From the NCBI GenBank assembly GCA_964548475.1, contig CAZJRF010000050.1, forward strand, positions 1 through 13,221: a DNA stretch of 13,221 nucleotides, in the 5' to 3' direction. This DNA is from VGBK01 sp964548475 (lineage in GTDB: Bacteria; Actinomycetota; Acidimicrobiia; Spongiisociales; UBA11373). The notes under the pieces were generated by a model, which did no database searches, had not been told where the DNA came from, and saw only the letters and a list, made by a program, of their open reading frames with translations. Of this stretch, positions 7,208 to 13,221 are shown one piece after another. Both the position numbers and the translations under genes were made by a program. How positions within the stretch are numbered: the first letter of the stretch is position 1; each line of letters opens with the position of its first letter.

Positions 7208-8250
7208 GCAGCCGCCGCCCCACCCGCAACCTGGCCCTCGAGCTGGCGCGGGTGACCGAGGCGGCTGCTCTCTCGGCCGCCCGCTGGCAGGGACGCGGCG
7301 ACAAGGAGGCGGTGGACCGGGCGGCGGTCGACGCCATGCGAGCGATGCTGGCCACCCTCGACATCGACGGGGTGGTGGTCATCGGCGAGGGCGAAAAGGA
7401 CCGCGCCCCGATGCTCTACAACGGGGAGCGCATCGGCAACGGGTCCCCTCCCCTGGTGGACGTGGCCGTGGATCCGGTGGACGGCACCCGCCTCACCGCT
7501 GAAGGCGGACCGGGGGCGGTCGCAGTCCTCGCCCTGGCCGAGCGGGGCGCCATGTACGCCCCGGGGCACCTGGTCTACATGGAGAAGATGGCGGTGGGCC
7601 CCGCGGCGGCGGGGTCCATCGACCTGGAAGCCCCGGTGGAGGAGAACCTGCGCCGGGTGGCCGCTGCCACCCGGCGACGGGTGGACGACCTGACGGCCAT
7701 CATCCTGGACCGCCCGCGCAACCGGCCGCACGTGGAGGCAGCACGCCGTGCGGGAGCGCGCATTCGCCTCATCCGGGACGGCGACATCGACGCTGCCATC
7801 GCCGCGGCGGTGGAAGACAGCGGCATCGACATCCTGCTGGGCATCGGCGGGTCGCCGGAGGCGGTAATCGCCGCCTGCGCCCTCACCTGCCTGGGTGGGG
7901 AGATGCAGTGCCGTCTGTGGCCGCGCGACGACGCCGAACGGGCCTACGCCGCCGAGGCCGGCCTGGACCTGGAGCAGGTGCTGACCCTGGGAGACCTGGT
8001 ACGGGGTGAGGAGATCTTCTTCGCGGCCACCGGCGTCACCGACGGCGAGTTGCTCGAAGGGGTGCACTACGTGCCCGGCGGGGCCTGGACCCACACCGTG
8101 GTGATGCGCGCCCTCACCGGCACCGTGCGCTACATCACCGCCCACCACCGCTTCGACCGGCTCTCCCGCATCTCCGACATCTACGGTGCGGGAGCAGCCG
8201 GGGCCCCTCCTCCCCCGGCGGGCCGGCGCCCCCCCACCCGGCCGCGCTGA
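7204..8250 (+). CDS. glpX: Fructose-1,6-bisphosphatase class II (GlpX)
   Basis: A 348-residue enzyme that hydrolyses fructose 1,6-bisphosphate to fructose 6-phosphate, the committed gluconeogenic step; GlpX is the usual actinobacterial type. Family motifs: NLALELARVTEAAALSAARW near the N-terminus, RGDKEAVDRAAVDAMR, the metal-binding VVIGEGEKDRAPML (58-71), VDPVDGT (89-95), APGHLVYMEKMAVGP and GIGGSPEAV. The C-terminal WTHTVVMR and YITAHHRFDR segments are present. The start GTG at 7204 overlaps the thiolase stop (GTGA), and the first family-conserved residues follow immediately, so it is well supported. About 18 extra residues at the C-terminus (after SDIYGAG) are Pro/Arg-rich and look unstructured. 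The gene ends 11 bp from the convergent recR stop, with no clear terminator hairpin between them. Confidence 0.96.
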   Translation: MSSRRPTRNLALELARVTEAAALSAARWQGRGDKEAVDRAAVDAMRAMLATLDIDGVVVIGEGEKDRAPMLYNGERIGNGSPPLVDVAVDPVDGTRLTAEGGPGAVAVLALAERGAMYAPGHLVYMEKMAVGPAAAGSIDLEAPVEENLRRVAAATRRRVDDLTAIILDRPRNRPHVEAARRAGARIRLIRDGDIDAAIAAAVEDSGIDILLGIGGSPEAVIAACALTCLGGEMQCRLWPRDDAERAYAAEAGLDLEQVLTLGDLVRGEEIFFAATGVTDGELLEGVHYVPGGAWTHTVVMRALTGTVRYITAHHRFDRLSRISDIYGAGAAGAPPPPAGRRPPTRPR

Positions 8251-8261
8251 GACCCCCGGGC

Positions 8262-8855
8262 TTACATCTCCTGGCGGCCCACCAGGGCCCGCCCCAGGGT
8301 CAGCTCGTCGGCGTAGTCCAGGTCGCCGCCCACCGGCAGGCCGCTGGCCAGGCGGGTGACCCGCACCCCCTCCGGTTTCAGCACCTTGGCCAAATAGAGG
8401 GCGGTGGTGTCCCCCTCGACGGTCGGGTTGGTGGCGATGATCACCTCGGTGACCCCCTCGCCGCGCACGCGCGCGAGCAGTTCCCCGAAGCGAAGGCGCT
8501 CGGGCCCGATGCCCTCGATGGGGGAGATGGCGCCGCCGAGGACGTGGTAGCGGCCCCGGAACTCCCGGGTCCGCTCGACTACCACTATGTCCTGGGCGCG
8601 TTCGACCACGCAGATGACGCTGGGGTCCCGGCGCAGATCGAGGCAGATCGAGCACTCGTCGCCGTCGGTCACGTTGAAGCAGCGCCGGCACATGCGCACC
8701 TGCTCCCGCATCTCGACGATGGCCCGGGAGAGCCGGCGGGCGTCCTCCTCCTCCACGGCCAGCAGGTGAAAGGCCAGGCGCTGGGCGCTCTTCCGCCCGA
8801 TGCCGGGCAGCCGGGCGAGTTCATCGATCAGACGCTGCAGAGGAGGCTCGAACAT
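8262..8855 (-). CDS. recR: Recombination mediator protein RecR
   Basis: A 197-residue DNA-repair protein that acts with RecO (and RecF) to load RecA on gapped DNA. Domains in order: helix-hairpin-helix DNA-binding region (about 5-35, with LPGIGRKSAQRLAFHLL), a four-cysteine zinc motif (C56, C59, C68, C71), a Toprim domain beginning at about ICVVERAQD with EVIIATNPTVEGDTTALYL, and the C-terminal VTRLASGLPVGGDLDYADELTLGRAL segment that carries the Walker-B-like part and closes the ring. Length is standard. The start ATG overlaps the ybaB stop by one base (TGATG), which points to coupled translation in the dnaX-ybaB-recR operon. The upstream GGGGAG is about eleven bases away. Confidence 0.98.
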   Translation of the reverse strand: MFEPPLQRLIDELARLPGIGRKSAQRLAFHLLAVEEEDARRLSRAIVEMREQVRMCRRCFNVTDGDECSICLDLRRDPSVICVVERAQDIVVVERTREFRGRYHVLGGAISPIEGIGPERLRFGELLARVRGEGVTEVIIATNPTVEGDTTALYLAKVLKPEGVRVTRLASGLPVGGDLDYADELTLGRALVGRQEM

Positions 8856-9259
8856 CAGCTCAGCAACTCCCCGAGGTCCCCGAGGCCCAGGGCCCCCGGG
8901 TCCAGGCCGCCCAGATCCAGCCCCATCGAGGAGGCGGCCGCCTCCTGGGCCTGCCGCAGCGCCACGTTGACCGCCGCCACCACCAGATCGCCCACCATGT
9001 CCGGGTCGGGCGGGTCCAGCACCGACGGGTCCAGGCGCACCGACTCCAGCTCGCCGGTGCCGCTTACCACCGCGGTCACCATGCCACCGCCGGCGGTGCC
9101 GGTGAAGGTGGCCTCGGCCAGGGCGGCCCGCTGCTCGTCCATCCTGGCCCTCATGCCGGCGACCTGGCGCGCCAGCTGCTGCGGGGAGGGCATCCCCGCG
9201 CCGACGCGCCCACCGGGCGGAAAGCCGCCCGGGCCGCGATGGTGACCCTTCTTCGCCAT
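8855..9259 (-). CDS. ybaB: YbaB/EbfC family nucleoid-associated protein
   Basis: A 134-residue member of the small dimeric DNA-binding family usually encoded between dnaX and recR. The core spans about 23-115: a helical segment PQQLARQVAGMRARMDEQRA, a beta region with GGGMVTAVVSGTGELESVRLDP, then a helix DMVGDLVVAAVNVALRQAQE. It likely binds and compacts DNA and may assist RecR. The N-terminal 22 residues are Gly/Pro/basic-rich, and the C-terminus is a Leu/Gly-rich tail; both look disordered. A shorter start at M23 is possible, but the ATG at 9259 is supported by a -10-like TACCCT seven bases upstream, as for a leaderless mRNA. No Shine-Dalgarno site precedes it. Confidence 0.93.
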   Translation of the reverse strand: MAKKGHHRGPGGFPPGGRVGAGMPSPQQLARQVAGMRARMDEQRAALAEATFTGTAGGGMVTAVVSGTGELESVRLDPSVLDPPDPDMVGDLVVAAVNVALRQAQEAAASSMGLDLGGLDPGALGLGDLGELLS

Positions 9260-9266
9260 GGAGGAC

Positions 9267-9272
9267 AGGGTA
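9267..9272 (-). promoter_or_regulatory. ybaB: Possible -10 element for a leaderless ybaB-recR transcript
   Basis: TACCCT on the minus strand ends seven bases before the ybaB ATG, so transcription would begin at the A of the start codon. A small GCCGG-CGT-CCGGC hairpin (9280-9292) lies between it and the dnaX stop. The fit to TANNNT is moderate and no -35 is obvious. Confidence 0.35.
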
Positions 9273-9300
9273 TCAGCGTGCCGGCGTCCGGCTGCGGCGC

Positions 9301-11121
9301 TTACTTGCCGGAGAACGGCCGCTTGCCGGGGCCCTTCTCCTTGTCGGAGACGACCTCGCCGCCCAGGATCTCGGTGACGACCGCGGCCGGGTCGACGGTG
9401 ACCCCGCCGCTCACGCCGGGCTTGTCCTCTTCGGCCGGGATGTCGGCTGCCAGCGTCTCATCGAGCACCCTCTCCTCCCCGTTGCCGGCCCGGTAGGTCA
9501 CCACCACCTCGCCGCCCAGCAGTCCGGCCGCGGCCGAAGACACAATTGCATCCAGCGACCGATCTTCGGCCAGATGGGCCAGGGAGAAGTGGAGGTGGGC
9601 GGGCACCTCCAGCACCAGCCGGTTGCCCTCCGCCGCAGCGGGCCGGCAGTCGCGCAGCATGGCGTGGCGGCGAGGACCGGCTTCCTTGCGCACCCGCTCC
9701 ACGAGAGCGGGCCACACCTGCTCCACCATGGCCAGGTCCAGCACCGCGGGAGGACGCCGGCCGCCGGCCTGAGCTGCGGGGGATGTCGCGGCTCGCGGGC
9801 CGCCGGGCGGTCCGGCGGGCGCCTCCGGAACCGGTGCCGGCTCTCCAGAAGCCGCCGTCTTCCGGCCCCGCCGGGGAGGAGGGGCGGCGGGCGGCCCGGG
9901 GGCAGCCGGGCGGGCGCGCACCGGTGGCTCCTCGACTTGCCCGGGCGGCGGGGCCGCTTCCCCCAGCCGCCGAACCCGGTCCTCGACCCGGTCGAGCCGG
10001 GCCGCCAGCGAGGCCGCATCGATGGAGGTCTCGGGGCGCGCCAGCCGGAGCAAGGCCAACTCCACCACCAGGCGTTCCTCCCGGCCTTCCCGCAGGGCAA
10101 CCAGCGCCTCCCCCAGCACCTCGACCGCCCGCAGCACCTCGGCGCCCTCCAACTGGCGAGCCTGCGCGCGCCACTCGGTCAGGACCTCGGCGGGCTCGTC
10201 GACGATCTCCTCCAGGTTGGGCGCGTAGCGGGCCAGGAACACCCCGCGGAAGAACTCGATGGCATCGGCCACAAAGCGCCGCAGGTCGGCCCCTTCGGCG
10301 GCGATGGAAGCGGCCAGCCCCAGGGCTCCGGGGGCGTCCTGGTCGGCCAGGGCCCGCGCCAGCCGGGTGAAGGTCTCACTGGGAGCCAGGCCCAGGGCCC
10401 GGGTCACTCCCCGGGCATCCACCTTGCCCGAGCCCAGTGCCGCTACCTGCTCGAGCAGGCCCAGGGCATCGCGCACCGATCCCCGGGCATGGCGCGCGAT
10501 TAGGGAGAGGCCTTCCGGCGCCGTCTGGTACTGCTCGCGAGCTGCGATGTCGGCCAGGTAGGCAATCAAGGTCTCAGAGCCGATGGGGTGGAAATCGAAG
10601 CGCTGCGCCCGGCTGCGGATGGTGTCGGGCAGCTTGTAGGGCTCGGTGGTGGCCAGGACGAAGTAGGCGTGCTCGGGCGGTTCTTCGAGCGTCTTGAGCA
10701 GGGCGTTGGCCGCCGCTCGGGAGAGCATGTGGGCCTCGTCGAGGATGTACACCCGCCGGGCTCCCCCGGTGGAGGCCACCGTGCCCACGTTGGCTCGGAT
10801 CTCACGGACGTCCTCCACCTTGTTGTGCGAGGCGGCGTCGAGCTCGATGACATCCAGGGAGGTACCCTCGGCAATCGCCAGGCAGGAGGAGCAGCGGTTG
10901 CAGGGTTCCCCGTCGGCCCCCAGGTCGGGGCAGTTGAGGACCTTGGCAATGATGCGAGCGGTGGTGGTCTTGCCCGTGCCCCGCGGGCCGGCAAAGAGGT
11001 AGGCGTGGACCAGCCGGCCCTGCTGCACCTCCCGGGCCAGAGTCAGCGTGACATGGTCCTGGCCGACCAGGTCGCCGAAGCGCTGCGGGCGGTACTTTCG
11101 ATAGAGGGCCTGATACGCCAC
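9301..11121 (-). CDS. dnaX: DNA polymerase III subunit gamma/tau
   Basis: A 606-residue clamp-loader ATPase that loads the sliding clamp and ties the replisome together. The AAA+ domain has Walker A GPRGTGKTTTARI (45-57; K51), the four-cysteine zinc module (C64, C74, C77, C80), Walker B VYILDEAH (124-131), sensor 1 ATTE (157-160) and SRAQRFDF (170-177), where the common SRC motif has Ala for Cys. Domain III extends to about 340. A Pro/Ala/Gly/Arg-rich linker (about 375-450) separates a C-terminal region that resembles the tau-specific part. I saw no A-rich slippery site for a frameshifted gamma form. The start is GTG at 11121, directly before the family N-terminus AYQALYRKYRPQRF. There is no Shine-Dalgarno site, but TACGAT lies six bases upstream. 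It is the first gene of dnaX-ybaB-recR, with 41 bp to ybaB. Confidence 0.97.
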   Translation of the reverse strand: MAYQALYRKYRPQRFGDLVGQDHVTLTLAREVQQGRLVHAYLFAGPRGTGKTTTARIIAKVLNCPDLGADGEPCNRCSSCLAIAEGTSLDVIELDAASHNKVEDVREIRANVGTVASTGGARRVYILDEAHMLSRAAANALLKTLEEPPEHAYFVLATTEPYKLPDTIRSRAQRFDFHPIGSETLIAYLADIAAREQYQTAPEGLSLIARHARGSVRDALGLLEQVAALGSGKVDARGVTRALGLAPSETFTRLARALADQDAPGALGLAASIAAEGADLRRFVADAIEFFRGVFLARYAPNLEEIVDEPAEVLTEWRAQARQLEGAEVLRAVEVLGEALVALREGREERLVVELALLRLARPETSIDAASLAARLDRVEDRVRRLGEAAPPPGQVEEPPVRARPAAPGPPAAPPPRRGRKTAASGEPAPVPEAPAGPPGGPRAATSPAAQAGGRRPPAVLDLAMVEQVWPALVERVRKEAGPRRHAMLRDCRPAAAEGNRLVLEVPAHLHFSLAHLAEDRSLDAIVSSAAAGLLGGEVVVTYRAGNGEERVLDETLAADIPAEEDKPGVSGGVTVDPAAVVTEILGGEVVSDKEKGPGKRPFSGK

Positions 11122-11127
11122 CGGGCG

Positions 11128-11133
11128 ATCGTA
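11128..11133 (-). promoter_or_regulatory. dnaX: Probable -10 element for leaderless dnaX
   Basis: TACGAT on the minus strand is a strong TANNAT match and ends six bases before the GTG start at 11121. Transcription would then begin at or next to the start codon. The absence of any ribosome site agrees with leaderless translation. No clear -35 is seen at 16-18 bp. Confidence 0.5.
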
Positions 11134-11161
11134 CCAAGGGGGCGTACCGGGAAGTAGCGGA

Positions 11162-11200
11162 AGGCGCCCTGGCGGAGAATGAAACCTCCCAGTGGCGCCT
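11162..11200. repeat. Imperfect inverted repeat between dnaX and the DUF1801 gene
   Basis: AGGCGCCCTGG (11162-11172) is the reverse complement of 11189-11200 apart from one bulged base, with a 16-base spacer. A second small hairpin, GCCT-CCC-AGGC (11197-11207), shares the right arm, so the two are mutually exclusive. It lies in the 132-bp divergent gap and could be an operator or an RNA hairpin in either leader. Only the symmetry is seen; the function is unknown. Confidence 0.4.
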
Positions 11201-11253
11201 CCCAGGCTGTAATGGCTAATCGGACGACGGCTCCCACGACCAGAGGCACCGAG

Positions 11254-11619
11254 ATGAGCGCACCGACCGGCATCGATGATTACCTGGCCGCCCTACCCCC
11301 CGACAAGCGCGACGCCCCGGAGCGGCTCCGCCTCATCATTAGCGCCGCCGTTCCCGAGGCGGTCGAGGTTCTCTACTACCGGATGCCCGCCTTCCGCCAC
11401 CACGGGCAGGCCCTCGTCGCCTACGCGGCCTTCGGGGACCACTGCAGCTTGTTCCCCCTCAACCACCAGGTCATCGAGGCGCACGGCGCCGAGTTGCGCT
11501 CCTACGACACCTCCAAGGGGACGATTCGCTTCACCCCGGCCCGGCCCCTGCCCGCCCTCCTCGTCGAGCGGCTGGTGAGATCACGGCTGGCCGAGCTCGC
11601 CGGACGCCCGGGTCCCTGA
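11254..11619 (+). CDS. DUF1801 domain protein (YdhG-like fold)
   Basis: A 121-residue small soluble protein of the DUF1801 family. Family-like features are the N-terminal IDDYLAALPPDKRDAPERLR, the segment PEAVEVLYYRMPAFRHHGQALVAYAAF, HCSLFPLNH, and a C-terminal SKGTIRFTPARPLPALLVERLVRSRL. Some relatives (the Fra/YdhG group) are described as iron chaperones, but no metal-site claim can be made here and the molecular role is unknown. ATG at 11254 is chosen because family members begin just before the IDDY motif and AGAGG stands seven bases upstream. An in-frame ATG at 11179 would add 25 low-complexity residues across the inverted repeat, which is unlikely. It is divergent from dnaX and sits 73 bp before the dCMP deaminase on the same strand. 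Confidence 0.8.
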   Translation: MSAPTGIDDYLAALPPDKRDAPERLRLIISAAVPEAVEVLYYRMPAFRHHGQALVAYAAFGDHCSLFPLNHQVIEAHGAELRSYDTSKGTIRFTPARPLPALLVERLVRSRLAELAGRPGP

Positions 11620-11660
11620 GGTTCACCCCGGTGCCGAGGACGGCGCTCCTCCCGGCGAGG

Positions 11661-11666
11661 TAACGT
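11661..11666 (+). promoter_or_regulatory. Possible -10 element of the dCMP deaminase gene
   Basis: TAACGT fits TANNNT and would start transcription near 11673, about 20 bases before the ATG, leaving room for the purine-rich GGGACGGG (11683-11690). A weak GAGGA/TCCTC hairpin at 11636-11651 precedes it. This is a low-confidence reading. Confidence 0.3.
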
Positions 11667-11692
11667 CGCCCCCAGCGGAATCGGGACGGGTG

Positions 11693-12169
11693 ATGGCAAG
11701 GCCCAGCTGGGACGACTACTTCCTGGGGCTGGTGGATCAGGTGGCCGCCCGCGCCACCTGCGACCGGGGCAAGAGCGGCTGCGTGGTGGTGCGCGACAAG
11801 CGAATCATCTGCACCGGCTACGTCGGGTCTCCCTCGGGCATGCCCCACTGCGACGACGTCGGCCACGAACTGCGTCAGATGATCGACGAGGACGGCACCG
11901 TCCGCCAACACTGCGTGCGCACCGTTCACGCCGAACAGAACGCCATCTGCCAGGCGGCCCGCTACGGGCTGGCGCTGGCCGGTACCACCCTGTACTGCTC
12001 CATGGAGCCCTGCCGGGTGTGCGCCATGCTCATCGCCTCCGCCGGCATCACCCGGGTGGTCGCCCGCCACCGCTACCACGCCGGGGAGGACACCCGTCAT
12101 ATCCTGTCCCAGGCCGGGGTCGAACTGGTCGTCATTGAGGACACGGTCGAGCGCTCCGACGATCAGTAG
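11693..12169 (+). CDS. dCMP deaminase family protein
   Basis: A 158-residue zinc-dependent cytidine/deoxycytidylate deaminase. The HAE motif (H79, with E81 as proton shuttle) and the PCRVC motif (C107, C110) form the catalytic zinc site. SWDDYFLGLVDQVAARATCDR at the N-terminus and the GYVGSPSGMPHCDD segment resemble ComEB-type dCMP deaminases rather than tRNA or free-cytosine deaminases. It should convert dCMP to dUMP in the cytoplasm, feeding thymidylate synthesis. Extra cysteines and histidines at 53-74 (C53, H58, H73, C74) could hold a second zinc, as in some dCMP deaminases; this is inference. ATG at 11693 is preferred over the GTG immediately before it (11690). The protein ends at 12169, ahead of a C-rich repeat. 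Confidence 0.9.
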   Translation: MARPSWDDYFLGLVDQVAARATCDRGKSGCVVVRDKRIICTGYVGSPSGMPHCDDVGHELRQMIDEDGTVRQHCVRTVHAEQNAICQAARYGLALAGTTLYCSMEPCRVCAMLIASAGITRVVARHRYHAGEDTRHILSQAGVELVVIEDTVERSDDQ

Positions 12170-12189
12170 CCGCGGGCGGTAGGAAGAGC

Positions 12190-12268
12190 AACCCCCCACC
12201 CCAACCCTCCCCCGCCCCCGCGGGAACTGAGGAAACCCCCACCCCCGACCCTCCCCCGCTCCCGCGGG
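12190..12268. repeat. C-rich tandem repeat, two copies, 44-bp period
   Basis: A 35-base unit occurs at 12190-12224 and again at 12234-12268, matching at 31 of 35 positions without gaps. Its core on the plus strand is ACCCTCCCCCGC followed by CGCGGG. It fills the 110-bp gap between the convergent dCMP deaminase and nadC genes. Similar pyrimidine-rich units built around CCCTCCCCCGC are known as dispersed intergenic repeats in several high-GC genomes, but copy number elsewhere in this genome is unknown. Confidence 0.75.
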
Positions 12269-12274
12269 GGAGGG
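12249..12274. terminator. Perfect 11-bp hairpin between convergent genes, candidate bidirectional terminator
   Basis: CCCTCCCCCGC (12249-12259) pairs fully with GCGGGGGAGGG (12264-12274) around a four-base loop. It lies five bases past the nadC stop and 79 bases past the deaminase stop. No U-tract follows on either strand, so it is not a classical intrinsic terminator. It could still stop or protect both converging transcripts. In the first repeat copy the right arm is eroded. Confidence 0.5.
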
Positions 12275-12279
12275 AGCGT

Positions 12280-13137
12280 TCAACCGACCACGATGTCGAG
12301 GGCCACGTCCAGGGCCGGGGCGCTGTGGGTCAGCCAGCCCAGCGAGAGCACGTCCACCCCGGTGGCCGCCACCGCCGCTGCGTTCTCCGGGCTGATGCCC
12401 CCCGACGCCTCAGTCACCGCCCGGCCTCCCACCAACTCCACCGCCTCGCGCATCTCCTCGAGAGTCATGTTGTCCAGGAGGATCACCTCGGCCCCGGCGG
12501 CCAGGGCCTCCTCCACCTGCGCCAGATCGGTTACCTCCACCTCGATCTTCACCAGATGTCCCACCCCTGCCCGGGCGCGCCGCACCGCCTCGGCCACCCC
12601 GCCGGCCGCCGCCAGGTGGTTGTCCTTGATGAGCACCGCGTCGTCGAGGCCGAAGCGGTGGTTGAATCCGCCCCCCACTCGCACCGCATACTTTTCCAGC
12701 AGACGCAAGCCGGGCGTGGTCTTGCGCGTGCAGGCCACCCTCGCCCCGGTCCCGGCCACCGAAGCCACCACCTCCCGGGTCAGCGTGGCAATGCCGCACA
12801 GGCGTCCGAGCAGGTTGAGGGCCACCCGCTCCGCCGACAGGATGGGGCGGGCAGGGCCGGAGATCACCGCCAGGACCGCCCCGGCGACCACGTCGTCGCC
12901 GTCTTCGGAACGGAAGTCGAACTGCACCAATGGGTCCAGCAGGGTGAAGGCCCGTGCGGCCACCGCCAGGCCGGCCACCCGGCCCGGCCGCCGGGCGATC
13001 AGGTGGGCCACCGCCGCGGCCTCAACCGGTACGACCGCCTCGGTGGTCTGGTCGCCGGCTCTCCCCAGGTCCTCGCGCAGGGCGGCGGCCACAATCGGCT
13101 CGTAGAGCAGAGGGGGCGGGGGCCGGAAGCCGCTCAT
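12280..13137 (-). CDS. nadC: Nicotinate-nucleotide pyrophosphorylase (carboxylating)
   Basis: A 285-residue quinolinate phosphoribosyltransferase that makes nicotinate mononucleotide, CO2 and pyrophosphate from quinolinate and PRPP, the last dedicated step of de novo NAD synthesis. Motifs in order: REDLGRAGDQTTEAV (21-35), ERVALNLLGRLCGIATLTR (103-121), TRKTTPGLR (137-145), KYAVRVGGGFNHRFGLDD (149-166), KDNH (171-174), KIEVEV (197-202), LDNM (221-224) and EASGGI (243-248). All basic and acidic residues of the substrate pocket that I can recognise are there, and length is standard. The ATG at 13137 overlaps the upstream nadB stop as ATGA, with GGAGAG just ahead of it, so it is translated in a nadB-nadC operon. 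Confidence 0.98.
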   Translation of the reverse strand: MSGFRPPPPLLYEPIVAAALREDLGRAGDQTTEAVVPVEAAAVAHLIARRPGRVAGLAVAARAFTLLDPLVQFDFRSEDGDDVVAGAVLAVISGPARPILSAERVALNLLGRLCGIATLTREVVASVAGTGARVACTRKTTPGLRLLEKYAVRVGGGFNHRFGLDDAVLIKDNHLAAAGGVAEAVRRARAGVGHLVKIEVEVTDLAQVEEALAAGAEVILLDNMTLEEMREAVELVGGRAVTEASGGISPENAAAVAATGVDVLSLGWLTHSAPALDVALDIVVG

Positions 13138-13221
13138 GCGCTCTCCGCGGCGGTTGTGGCCCAGGCCGGGTCGGGCCCGGGGTAGTCGGAGCGGAAGTGG
13201 GCTCCCCGGCTCTCGGTCCTG
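13134..13221 (-). CDS. nadB: L-aspartate oxidase, C-terminal 29 codons only
   Basis: The last 88 bases, read on the minus strand, give RTESRGAHFRSDYPGPDPAW and then a short alanine-rich tail to TGA. The R-x-ESRG-x-H-x-R-x-DYP-x-x-D motif is the C-terminal signature of the L-aspartate oxidase/fumarate reductase flavoprotein family. Together with the 4-bp overlap with nadC this identifies NadB, which oxidises aspartate to iminoaspartate for NAD synthesis. The FAD-binding and catalytic parts lie outside the window. Confidence 0.88.
   Translation of the reverse strand, partial: RTESRGAHFRSDYPGPDPAWATTAAESA

Noticed and set aside
9752..9997. Programmed frameshift or low-complexity insertion in the dnaX linker
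   Set aside because: No A-rich slippery heptamer is present. Pro/Ala/Gly-rich linkers are normal between the clamp-loader and tau-specific parts.
11122..11253. Possible small SRP RNA (ffs) upstream of dnaX, where it lies in some actinobacteria
   Set aside because: The conserved GGAAGCAGC-type core of SRP RNA was not found on either strand; only a partial resemblance around CGGAAGGCG exists.

Overview
This window is high-GC DNA (strong G/C bias at third codon positions, with long open antisense frames as a by-product) packed with housekeeping genes. It most resembles an actinobacterium. The evidence is the run of co-oriented minus-strand genes dnaX, ybaB, recR, lysC and asd, a class II (GlpX) fructose-bisphosphatase, frequent GTG starts, and promoter-like hexamers placed 6-7 bases before start codons, as expected of leaderless mRNAs. 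I cannot name a genus, and an uncultured lineage is possible.

Layout: (a) 1-3028, minus strand: lysC (aspartokinase) and asd (aspartate-semialdehyde dehydrogenase) overlap by 4 bp and make the first two steps of the Lys/Thr/Met/diaminopimelate pathway. They are followed by a gene running off the left edge that encodes a BtuF-like periplasmic-binding fold without a signal peptide. (b) 3048-8250, plus strand: a cyclophilin lipoprotein, a PHP-domain phosphoesterase, an orphan membrane histidine kinase, an acetyl-CoA acetyltransferase-type thiolase and glpX. The first two genes are 1 bp apart and the last two overlap (GTGA). (c) 8262-11121, minus strand: dnaX, ybaB and recR, the DNA polymerase III clamp-loader and recombination-repair operon, in its conserved order. 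(d) 11254-12169, plus strand: a DUF1801 protein and a dCMP deaminase. (e) 12170-12279: a C-rich tandem repeat with a perfect 11-bp hairpin between convergent genes. (f) 12280-13221, minus strand: nadC, overlapped by the 3' end of nadB (de novo NAD synthesis).

Working units inferred from spacing are lysC-asd-(BtuF-like), PPIase-PHP, thiolase-glpX, dnaX-ybaB-recR and nadB-nadC. I saw no mobile element, phage gene, CRISPR array, tRNA or rRNA, and nothing that amounts to a new defence or biosynthetic system. The points most worth a second look are the eroded effector-binding region of the aspartokinase ACT domains, the signal-less metal-receptor-like protein behind asd, the oppositely oriented block between recR and lysC, and the intergenic repeat.
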